Shown piece after piece: positions 13,201 through 26,100 of a stretch of DNA of 64,000 bases; the first letter of the stretch is position 1; every line of letters begins with the position of its first letter. Below the pieces are notes generated by a model. That model did no database searches and was not told where the DNA came from. It worked only from the letters and a program-made list of their open reading frames with translations. A program made the position numbers and the translations under genes. Origin of the DNA: Sinotaia quadrata (lineage: Eukaryota; Mollusca; Gastropoda; Architaenioglossa; Viviparidae); NCBI GenBank assembly GCA_028829895.1, contig CM054182.1:32906879-32970878 (forward strand), given 5' to 3'.

Positions 13201-16200
13201 TCATATAGCTCTGTCAATTCTTTATCATTTCATTTTTATGTAACTTCATCCAGTAATGTTTGCAGCATGATTGTTAATGTAAAGTGTCAATGATAAACAT
13301 TGTGGGGTCTTTTAATGAGCCAATATAACATTTCAGGCATGAATGTAGAATACAAGCACCATGAGAACTATAAAAACATTTCCAGACATTTTTATGTGCA
13401 AAGATTTCTGAGTGGCCACAAAATCAGGAACCAGTTCTGGCTCCCATTCCAAGAGGCATTTTGTCTAAACATGCTAAGAGAGTGATAGGGGATACATTAA
13501 TTCCAGCTTCTAGCCATAATCTGCCTATTCCCATTTAAAGGCTTGTTTAAGCAGAGGGGTCAGTGTCAACTTCATCATTAGCAACATATAACTTTTGTTT
13601 CTATTGATCCACCAGGAAAAAACAGCATTAGTCTATCTAAGCCTGTCAAGGTCTCTCTCTGTCCATTATAACTTGTCAAAGTTTACATTTCTTGGACTGT
13701 CACTGTCTCTCTGGCCATCACCGGAATAATTTTTTGAATGCAAGCACTCATCATTGAAAACATTTCTTGTAGTGTCAAAGAGCATGCTTAGATGAACACA
13801 GATCTGAGAGTGGGTCAGATCCAAGTGTTTGTGCATTTATATGAGACCTTAACTTTTGAAGAACTCTTGTCATGTTAATTTTAATTTGGGTGTTTGGAAA
13901 GATCATCTTGAAAGTAGTAAATGGTTGCTCATATCAATGGTCAGAGAGTTTCCATTACTGTCCATCCAATATGCAAATGAACACTCATGTGCTGGAAGAC
14001 AGGCCAAATTCAAGAATCCAGAGCTAAATCTAACTGAAATCTAGAGCACTCTTTCCTGGAATGCAAACTGGTGATACTTTTAAAATATTTTTGTCTGTAA
14101 GTATGTAAGAGTTAAGTGTCTTTGAGAGTATGATTCCACTGAAAAGCATCTTGAGGTGAGGAGATGGAGCAAATTTTTTGAGTGCTTAAGTCTAAAAGTG
14201 GTCTACAATTTTCAGACAACTCTGTTAAATGAAAATGTTTGGAATGGAAGCCTGGAGAGGTGTGATCTTTCATTTTCTCTTAAAAATCAAAAGTTTATGT
14301 ATGAATTTTGCATACTTTAAAATCAGTGATATTATGTATGTGGTGTGTTACTGCCTGCAAAAAGCCAACTAAAGTGAAAATAATTCAAGTGTTTTTCTAA
14401 ATTACTAAAATTCAGAATCTCATGTTTATTTTATTTTTTTAATTTTATGTCAGACAGGTTTTTTCCCCACTATACCTTTTTTTTAAATACATACCCATGT
14501 GCTTATTATATGAAAACTAGAATTTTCTGTGGGAACTGACTGGTGCTACTAACTTAAAAAAATGTTTGAATTACATCCTCAAAGAATTAAAAATTAGAAG
14601 AAAATTTTCATTTTCCTACAAATGTATTTATACAGGGTACGCTATAAATGAAATTTAGGAAAACATTTCCGATTTGTATGTATATTACTATATATAACAT
14701 TAAGTGGCTTATATCAATCTAATTAAATATTATCCTTTAAAAAGTATTAAAAAGAGGTTTTTTCACATCTTGGTTTGCATTGTTGCATAAAGACCCCATC
14801 TCAAACAACAACAAAAATATAATTAAAAATAATAATTGCTAACATTATTGTAACATAATACACATTGAACCAAAAATTTTATATTAGTTTATTTTTTTTC
14901 AATTTCAACTGCTAATACAATAACAAAATAATAAGCCAATAGAAAATTTCAAGTCTGAATTATAATCAAAACAGTCTAGCTGTAGTGTAATTGATCAGAC
15001 TGAACAGCACACTGTTCTGAATTAATTGTTCTTGGCTTTTTTTCCTGCAAACCTTCACTGTATCAAATGTCAGTTTGATGTTGCCGTTGTCAACTGTCAT
15101 CACTGCGAATCACCTTCAATTACATCAGACTCTGAAACCACATAATATAACATAAAGTTAATTCTATTTAATGATAACCTTTATATTATGGTTATTTTAA
15201 GGGCCTACAAACATTTTTTGTTTCACTGATTTTGAAATTAGGCACTGTGTTTTATTGTTATCAAAGATGAATAAAATCAACCAGAATATGCTTAAAAAAC
15301 AAAAGAAAAAAAAGAGAGAATGTTTAGATAGTGACAAGTACTAAATTATTAAGTAGACCTACACTTACAATTAAACTTAGGGGTGTGTTGAATGATATCA
15401 TTAAGCAGTTCCTACTGCTTAACATTTAAGCATTATTTAATACCTTTAATTTATCTTTGAAAACAGATCATGCTGTATAATAAATTTTACTACGTAGGTT
15501 AAAACAACAAAATACGAATAATTAAAACTAGATAGAGTGACAGTGCTGGCTGAGCAGGCAGTGTCACAATCAAATCAAGGGAGTTGATGTGTGTAGCCTA
15601 CCTGATGACAACAGATAAAACTGCACAAACCTGTTGCTTCCTCGGTTGATGAAATATCTTCATCACTGTCACTGCTTTCGCTGTCAGAGTCGAAATAATC
15701 ACCTATGACATCAGAAATGTCAACATTATTGTATAAAACACTTCTGTTCAGCAGTCTAGTTAATGCAGCAGAGAACATGTGAGTGGTACGCACCATCGAA
15801 GCTTACATCCGGTTGGTAGCTTCTAAAAATGAATTAATTCACACTCCAGAAAGCATAATTTTTCACAGTTATAACATTATTTTGTGGACGGATTCAGCAC
15901 TACCATAAATAAATCACAACTGCACACTAAAAAATAAAGTTTCAATCCTAAAATTTATTTTTAAAACACGCGTGGCCAAAGTTGGAAGGAGTAGGTGAAG
16001 CACCATAACAATACATTTTAGGCAACTTTGAGCCCAATTCATGTGCAGCCACATGCCCTATGTATTATAAATGGAAACAAAGAGCCTTCTCACTCAAGGT
16101 GACGTGTGCACCTCCAACTGCTAAACATACCATGCAAACAGTCATATGTTAATAGGGACCAAGTAGTCCCATGCCGGATCAAAAAGCTGACCCCTCCAGT

Positions 16201-17070
16201 AGTCATTTTACGTTTTAAAAGCTATAATCTCGAGTTCAAACAGCAAAGAAATCTGGGATTATTGAAAAATAATGATCAATAAGGTGATTTTAAAGTAATC
16301 CCAAATTGATTTATTTTTAAATTTACGACTACAAATGGCTGTAGCACATAATTAATTATAGTGAATTTAGTTGTAAACTAATATGCTAGTTTTGCAGTTC
16401 TGTTAAATGGGTGCTAGTAATTTATTTTTAAAGTTAATAATCAAATGTTATCTTCTTTTGCAAATATATTAAAACAATTGGGGATTTTTGTTTAATTAAT
16501 TTTTTTGAAATGTTTCTGTTCTATTGTTTAATAACATTTGTTTAAAGTACAGATGACTTTATAATACAAAAAAATAAAATAGAAGGAAAGAAAGAGTAAC
16601 ACTGGTATATTGTGTATCTAGGTCTGATGTTCTTTATTGGCTTGGTACTTGTTGACTTAGTGATAAAATTACTTACTATTTTGTTCAAAACCCTGTTTGT
16701 TGTCTATATATTGTTGTCCGTCAGAATGTAGTGGCACAGGATTTGACTCCTGTGCAGACATTTTGCCTGAACTCAAGAAACTCATCTATGTAATGAGAAA
16801 AAATATACATTAAAAATATAAGATTTGTCAAGGTCAAAAATGAAATCAGACTATAATCAGAGGTAAAATTACAGTGAACAATACTTAAACATTTAAATTT
16901 TTAAAAAAAACAAACATTTTACTCATAATTGCCACCATTAAAAGAACCATACTAAAAAGTCTTCATTGTCTGAAATATGCATATAGTATGAAAATGGAAA
17001 CAAATGAATGTGCGTATGTGCGTGTGTGTATGTGTTGTGTGTGTATGTGTGTGTGTGTGTTGTGTGTGTA

Positions 17071-17121
<51 letters not shown>

Positions 17122-20100
17122 ATATAGAACTCTCATATCATCACTAAACTGACAAATGTTTTAGATATATGATAAAAAGTTCAGTACATGTACTCAATAA
17201 AAACATAAATATTATTTAAAGAGACACACTACTTCGTATATCAGACGCAGATAGTATGACTCTTCTATACATTAAATGTAGGTAGGCAAGAGTTAGTTGT
17301 AAGCAAACAAGTGAAGAGGAGTTCCTAGCTGTGGTACTTTTGAGAGGAACAAAAGCTTTGGTATGTGGGTAAGCTCGTATGCAAAACAAGGTGCTCAAGA
17401 GTTCCTAGCAATGGTACTTATGAGAGGAACTAAAGACTTTGGTATGTGGGTAAGGTCATGTGCAAAACAAGGTGCTCAAGAGTTCCTAGCAGTAGTACTA
17501 AGGAGTGGATAGAATGAGGGGGGCAAAAGGTGTTCCTAGAGAGATCGAGTTCCTAACTGTGGCACTTATGCAAATCAAATATATTTAGAAGTGCCTTAGT
17601 TTAGAATCAAACTGATGTGTTTTGATATCTTGTTTAGTTTCTGGTTTTAAAATCTGAAAAGTAGCAAAACTATGTGAATAATGAAAATCAGACATTAGAT
17701 TGGTATATATTTATTTGCTTCTGACATAATTTGAAATGTGTAGTTATGTTAACAATGAAAATCTTCCAACAAATATAGTTACATTATTTTAAACTACCCA
17801 GAAGGAGTTAAATATGAATTACTATTAGTAAAATATGAAAAGTATAGTTACAGCAACACTAAAACAGATAAAGTTACATTATTTTAGACTGAGAGACAGT
17901 GAAGGAAGTAAAAATATTAATTGTTAATGAGGAAAGTATTACAAACATAACATAAATATTGAAGGATTGTCCTGTAATATATTATAAGGGTCTGACCAAA
18001 TATATAATACCCTCTAAAAGTGGGCTCAAATCTATGTTTGCAATAAATATTGAAGCCACCTTACCTTATACTGAAAAGTTTTCTGTATTGCTAATCTTGT
18101 TTCTCTTCTTTTAGTATCCTATTTAAAATAGAAACCAAATTCACAAATTGAGCTTTGCAATCCAATGTATATTTAAGAAATAAGCTTATATGTTAAGCAG
18201 TTGTTGTAAAAAAAGAACATATATTTATTTTTGTTAATGATGTCATCATCTAAAATAAACTATGCTAAACATTGCTATTACAATTTCTGATGTACACTTA
18301 AAATCACATAATAATTATAGCTTCAAAATTAAAATGATCTAAAATGAAATGTTAAAAATTAAATAAAACTGAAAAGAAATTCACTGAATATCATAAATCA
18401 CCCCTTAAAACACTCACACACACACACATCATAAAATGATTTTTTAAAATACAAATTATAGATTCTAATGCTCCTGATTTAAAGAAAAATTTTAACCCAC
18501 AGAGAAATTTTAATTAAAAGAAATTTTATATAATGGCTCTGTCCTCAGCTTCTAGACCCAATACATATATTTTATTTGAGAAAAATATTACCCCAAATTA
18601 TGACTAATATTAAAATCCGCAGATTTAAAAATAGATATAATTTTTCATAAAGAATTATTTGTAGATAGCAGAAATCAACTTTGTACTAAACATGTAATTT
18701 TGCAAAGTGCTTGCAATGTCTTGCTATGAATAACTAGTACAACTTCAAATTCAGTCATTATTGCAAGCATGTATTTAGAGTTGCTAGTGCACTGCCCTTT
18801 CATGTGACAGATCATAATTAGATAAGAATATTGTCAGGTAGAAGAAAGGGGAAAACTACAATCTCTTATACAATGTTTTGATCTTATATGTCATACCACA
18901 TTCTATACTACACAGTAATGAATGAATATTAAATCATTTATTTGATGGCGCTATTTACTTAACTGAGTGCAGTTGAAATGTGTGCATTGTTACTGTTTAA
19001 AGTGTCACATCTGTCAAATGATATCCACTTACATGGTGTCATGACCTAAGCTCATGTCAGAGTGCAGAAAGAATGATTAAGATAGATATGTTACAGCATG
19101 TGTCATGTTAGGTTAACGTTAGATCAGGGTTTCGTTTCATGCCATATTCTAGAATAAACCAAAAAAACAGCCAAAAAAATAAAGTTAAAGATGTAAGTTT
19201 TCTCCTTCACACATAGAAACAATTATTAATATATCAAAAGAAAATTCTCACTTATTTTATTTGCAAGCATTACACACTCATACAAGACAACATGAGAGGA
19301 TAGCAACCATTATGTGACATTTGTAATGAATACATTCTAACTGAAGTATAACTGTTATGATTTTATGAATTGCATTAAAAGGGGGGAGGGGGACAAAACT
19401 CCTGAGGTAAAAATCATTTTCTTGTTATTGTGTTATTTCTATCATTTTAGTTGTTGGGTGGCAAATTTTCAGGGACAAACTGTCATCTTGCCTGTTTGAA
19501 TGATTAGCAGCTTTTTCTTTTCTTCAGTTTTTACATTTGTTGGGTATAGATAATAAACATTTTAAAAAAAACTGACCTCTTAGTTTTAGCATTTCAAGAG
19601 GAACACATGTGAATTATTAATCATCTTTGTTTTCTATCTTTTGCTATTGTTGATTTCATTAGACAAGTAAATGAGTAAGAAGATATTTCTTTATTGATGT
19701 ACCCAACATAAAAATTAGTACTTTCAAAGTGAGCATGATGTCAGATGATGTTTTCTCATGCTGAAAGCACGTGCATGCATGTGCAGTGGTAGTTTGAAAT
19801 GACTGCACAAAATTTCCAAAAGTGTGGAGGATAGATTGTAAAGCATACAAGGGATATATGGCTTCATAGATTAAAATATTTTGACTTCAATACATGTACA
19901 TGATTAAGCTAAACTATGGTAACTATAGGTAGCTTTCATACCCTTTGAGTTATAAATATACTTGCTGGAATCCATATTAAAGCTGTCAAAATCACAATAA
20001 ATGCTACAATGTTGTTCTTCATAGCAACAGCTGGAAATTAAACAAAAATAAATATAATACCTATTATATACATATATATTACCTAATAATGAATATTATT

Positions 20101-23100
20101 GAGTGAATAGTAATCACTAATTTTGTTTAAAAACTGACTTGAAATCCATAAAAATGAACTTTAATTGAAGTTATCCAGTCCATACATGAAACAACACTGA
20201 AGATATCAGTTGTTATATAATCAGCAGATAGTCTACATACATTTAATATGGCTTGGCAGTGAATCATAAAATAATATTTAATATGGCTTAGCAGTGAATC
20301 ATAAAATAACATTTAATATGGCTTAGCAGTGAATCATAAAATAATAACATTTAATATGGCTTAGCAGTGAATCATAAAATAATATTTAATATGGCTTAGC
20401 AGTGAATCATAAAATAACATTTAATATGGCTTAGCAGTGAATCATAAAATAACATTTAATATGGAATATGGCTTAGCAGTGAATCATAAAATAACATTTA
20501 ATACGGCTTAGCAGTGAATCACAAAATTACATTTAATACAGCTTAGCAGTGAATCACAAAATTACATTTAATACAGCTTAGCAGTGAATCACAAAATTAC
20601 ATTTAATACAGCTTAGCAGTGAATCATAAAATTACAATTTAATATGGCTATGCAATGAATCATAAAATAACGTGTAATACGGCTTAGTCATGAATAAAAT
20701 TATGTGTAATACGGCTTAGCAGTGAATCATAAAATTACATTTAATACGGCTTAGCAGTGAATCACAAAATTACATTTAATACAGCTTAGCAGTGAATCAC
20801 AAAATTACATTTAATACAGCTTAGCAGTGAATCACAAAATTACATTTAATACCGCTTAGCAGTGAATCATAAAATTACATTTAATATGGCTATGCAATGA
20901 ATCATAAAATAACGTGTAATATGGCTTAGTCATGAATAAAATTATGTGTAATACGGCTTAGCAGTGAATCATAAAATAACATTTAATACTGCTTAGCAGT
21001 GAATCATAAAATTACATTAATACGGCTTAGCACAGAGAATCATAAAATTACATTTAATATGGCTTAGCCATGAATCATAAAATAACATTAATATGGCTTA
21101 GCAAGTGAATCATAAAATTACTTAAAATGGCTTAACAGTGACATACTAACTAAAACTCTTTTAAAATTACAAAGAAATCTTACTAATTCAGACCCTGCTA
21201 GTCTGGATGCCACATAATGTGGACAACATGATGCTTTGGGCTACTGTGCCTCACACACACATGCGCACACACACACACACTATTTTTCACCAGTTTTCCT
21301 TGATCTAATTAGCTATGTTCATATCATATGAATTGTTCTTTATAATTTTATCTCAAGTAGTTCATTTGCCTATCTCCTACTGTTTGAAGTATTATGTCGC
21401 CTCACTATTCCAGATTAACAAGATTTCACTGTACCTGATGCCCAGTTTCATTCATTATTGATGCTGCCAGATGACTGCTATTGCTATCTGAGAAAAGAGT
21501 GGAAATGTGACCTAGATTATATTTTTCTGCTGTAATGACTCCTATTGCTATCTGAGAAAAGAATGGAAATGTGAACTAAAATTGTATTTTTCTGCTGTAA
21601 TGACTGTTATTTGTTATCTGAGAACATGAACTAAAATTGTATTTTTCTGCTGTAATGACTGCTATTTGTTATCTGAGAAAAGCGTAGAAATGTGAAATTG
21701 TATTTTTCTGCTGTAATTTTTAGGAACTTGTGGTTTTTTCTCTTACAGGTTAGAATTCTTTATTTTTGGATCTCCAAGCCACACTGTCTGTATCTTACCT
21801 ATTTGTGCATTCAAATGTATCTTTCCTAAGTCACTACAATTAGCAGATGTAAATAACTGTGGCATACTCAAAGAAATAAATCTACCAAAGTGTTTGTATT
21901 AAGTAAATCTCTCTTCCAGGTGACTCAAAAATAAGTCCCCATTTATTGAATCTCTCTTCAAGATGACACAATACTCTAATCAATAAGTCCCTATTACCAG
22001 TAAGTAAATCTCTCTTCAAAGTGACACAAAACAGTCTATCAATAAGTAAGTTCCAATAAAGTAGTACCACAGATTAAGTTCCACATAGAGAATGCCACAA
22101 AGTAAATACCAAGTAGGCAATGCTATATAGTAAGTGCTATATAGATAATGCCACACAATAAGTGCCGTATAACAATGTCACACTATGTGTCATGTATACA
22201 ATGTTACAAAGTAGGTGCCACATAAACAATGGCACATATTAAGTGTCCTGTAGATAATGTCACACATTAAGTGTCACACAATAGGAGTCACACCTACTGT
22301 CACGGGGGTGGGAGGGGGTAATCAGAAAATTTATTTTTGTCCCTGTGAATTGTCTCCCCCTTGCCCATACGCTATCAAGCTCTCAAGAGTTCACCTGCAG
22401 GTTAGGGTGAAAGGTTAATTAGATGTGCTGACAGCAAGTTTGTTCCCAATTGCCATCAGGGCTTTTGGCTTATTTTGTGTACAGTTTTTTTCAATGTATT
22501 AATGAGCGAGTGGTACTATGTTCATGCTTTGTCAGAGTGTTTGAGAGTGTGAATATTTATTTTGTAATTTTAAAATCATATGTATGTCTTTTTATGTTAA
22601 GGTTGGATAGTTATTTTAACAATAGATAGAAGTTGTAGCTAGTCAATTTTAGTCCTTACATGTAAATTTAGTTAGGAACTATTTTCTTAGTCAATGCACC
22701 CCTAGAATGAATGCACCAAAACCCGAGAACAATAGCCTAAGCAGTCATGACTAATGAGTTATTTTTTTTCTGGGAGGGAAAGAATAAAAGAATTCGCCTG
22801 GCCATTTTGAATCAGTGTGTGTGTGTATGTTCTGGACTACAGAGAGGTGTGAGGTCTTATATGGTTTGCCTACACCGAGTCTGGACCGTCTTTCTATTCT
22901 CGTCACAATCAGGGAAGAAAGGCCAGAATATCTTCCACGTATTATACAGCGTTGGAGGTGTGTTTTGTCGCACCCAACTCTTTTATGGTAACCTGCGTCG
23001 GATGCCAGTATTATACGTTGGGACCGAAACCTGGACAGTGGTTGTTCATCAGTGACTTTGCGCCAAGTGCTGACGGGACAAGACTGGGCCGGGAGAAAGA

Positions 23101-26100
23101 TATTCACCACCACTCATCAATATACCAACCATCTTTTAACTTCGCCCGCTATTCTTCAGCGAGGAGTTAAGAGTTATACTTTCGGCGTTTATCAACGCGA
23201 AAGGGCCACCGGGTTCATCAGCCTGGTGCCAGTCAACGAGGCCTGACGGTTCTACAACCTCAACTCGTCGTATGTACTACGTACATTATCGGCTGTCATA
23301 ACGAGGCCTGACGGTTCTACAACCTCAACTCGTCAAATGTACTGCGTACATTATCTGCGGTATCATCGTGATTTTCTTAGTTTATTGGCCAATACCACTA
23401 CGTTTATTTTTCGTCACGCAGATGTGCGTTGTCTTTTCTTTGAAACTAGTAAGTAGAAAAACTTTTCTCAGAGTGCATTCATTTAGGTAGGATAGTTGGA
23501 GTATAAACATTTAACTTTGATTTTAACAAGTAATTAGAGATTGGATGAATATTTGTGGAGTTTAAAATTAACATTCATTGACGTTGGGTTTTTCACCCAC
23601 TATTTTTAAGACATTTATTCCTTAAAGATGAGATAAATTTTTGCGGTCATTACCGCTAGTGTGTTTTTGTATCAGGCTACGCCCAAAGTATTGTGCCACG
23701 TAATATTGGCAATAGTAGAGAATGGTCATCACTGTTTAAGGTTTTATTTTAAAATTTTATTTCATTTATCATATCCATTGTTCTTTCTTTCTTTCTTTTT
23801 CCCCCTATCCCATGAATGTTGCTGAGCGGATGTATTTTTTGAATGAATGACTAACACCGTATGAGAGAGTTAGCCCCCAAGTTATTAGAATAAATTTCTT
23901 CTTTTTAACTCTTCATCAAGAGTTGGGTTTTTCTCTCTCTCTGTGGTGCAAGGGCGGTGCTACGGTTGTTTGTTCGTTCATTCTGTCCGTCCCTCAAAAT
24001 ACATTCATCCCGCATTCATACATACACGCTGATTTTCACACTTTACCCCACATGCAAAATAAATATATTTCCCCACAAGACCAACGTGGTATTTGCATGT
24101 GAGAATGATTGTATAACACCTTAGATCATTCGGTGTGATCCAGCAAGTCACGATAACTGACCTGACCCCCCCACCTTTGACCGAGAAGGAGAGAGAGGCC
24201 AGCGACAGTCAGACAACACAACATAGGCGGCCGTGACACCTACCAATGTAGTAAGTGCCACAATGCAAATAGCACACAGTATGTCACACAGAAAATGCCT
24301 TACAGTAAGTACCACAATGCAAAATGGCACACACTAAGTCACACAATAATGCCACACAGAAAGTACCTTACAGTAAGTACCACAATGCAAAATGGCACAC
24401 ACTAAGTCACAGAGTAAGCCATACAGAAAGTACCTTACAGTAAGTACCACAATGCAAAATGGCACACACTAAGTCACACAGTAAGCCATACAGAAAATAC
24501 CTTGCATTAATTGCCACAATGCAAATGGCAGAGAGTAAGCCACACAGTAATGTCACACAGAAAATATCTTGCAATAGGTACCACAATGCAAATGGTACAC
24601 AGCATGCCACACAGAAAATAACTTGCATTAAGTGCCACAATGCAAATGGCAGAGAGTAAGCCACATAGCAATGCCACACAGAAAATACCTTGCAATTAAG
24701 TACCACAATAAGCATGTAATGACGAACATAGAAAAAACATTCTTATGGAATATACATTCACAGTCACACTACAATATAATATGCAACATACAGTTACATT
24801 AGTCTTAATAATAATAGAGAACATACTACTATACTAAAGATAAATATGAAACCATAAAAACACACAGTAAAGACCAAATGGAATACATAGCCACACTAAT
24901 AATATGGAACATCCAGTCACACTAGCAATACATAACATACAAACACATTTACAATAATATAGAACCAGTCACACTAATAATAATATGGAACATACAATCA
25001 CACTAACTACAATAGGTTGTTTTATATTATTACAAAAGGGTCCCTTTAATAATGAGAAAATTATCATCTCCACACCTATGTTAATAATCTGCACCTCTCA
25101 GCTTGAGGAGAAATCCCTAGTATTTTAATGAACACTACAGAAATAACTCTGACTTGGCATACATCCAAAAACACAAGGTAGTGAACACACCTCTAAAAGG
25201 CTATACCATCCATCTTGTCAGTTATTAAGCCCACATACTACTCTAATCTTTTAACCCAGTTATAATATAACTCAGGTCAAGGGTGTTGATAAATAAAGAA
25301 ATAGTATTTATTAAGAAACAATTAACTATACACTACACAGCAATTCAACATTGATCAAATACAAATAATGACATATACAGTGAAGACAAACACAAAATGC
25401 AAAAACAAACATATACCTGTAGATAGTTAATTATAGTGTCAAGCCTGAAAAGGCTATCTTATTAACTGTTATGAGAGTGTTCTTGGAATCCACAACAGAA
25501 TCTGTTAACAAAGTTAGTTCAATCGATTATGTTCAGACGACATGAACAAAATACATCACAAGATGAGAGAGAGGTCAAGTAATTTCATGAGAAGGGTCAC
25601 ATGACCTGTATTGAGTTCTGTCCCCATTCTTCACTGTGGTATGTGATGTCATGACTTTGCATGCTGGCTTTCAGGCTCACAACAACACACACTGGCTGGC
25701 TGCACACATTTTTCAAACAACAGTTTGCAGGCAGAAACAGACATTCCAAGGTAGATGAAATAGTGTCTAAGGAATACCAAAGGAGACAGAAGACCTGAAG
25801 TATCAATGGTACATGAAATGTAGCCAAAGGAAGCAGAAGTACCAAGTATCCAAGGAAGTTTGCCAATGGCTGCAGAAAAACAATAATAATTCTCCTGTAG
25901 AATTTCAAATGGGCAGGCAATGACTATCTCTTTCCTTAATTATTCTTCAGAATATATTTATAATTACTGAATACAATCATTTAGTTCACCACAAATAAAT
26001 AATGAATTTGGCTATTTGTCCTTTCACAAATTACATGCTTTATAAGATACAGTTACAGGGCATTAACAAATTAAAGTTACATTTACATTTTCCAGATAGT

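Larger units (their letters stand above)
10278..15630 (-). other. Intron between tail exons 14 and 15
   Basis: 5.35 kb. Contains two minisatellites (10565-11130 and 12172-12462, listed separately). The remainder, about 12.5-15.6 kb, shows no recognisable transposon ends or exons. It includes a CAGGGTACGCTATAAATG stretch near 14635 that resembles the end of a decayed DNA transposon. Confidence 0.6.

Noticed and set aside
22747..23246. Overlapping plus- and minus-strand ORFs of 64-120 codons
   Set aside because: They fall within the 1.94-kb LTR-like insertion and match no family; open frames reflect its higher GC content.
24407..24715. Cys-rich ORFs on the minus strand
   Set aside because: Products of the AGTACCACAATGCAAA array.
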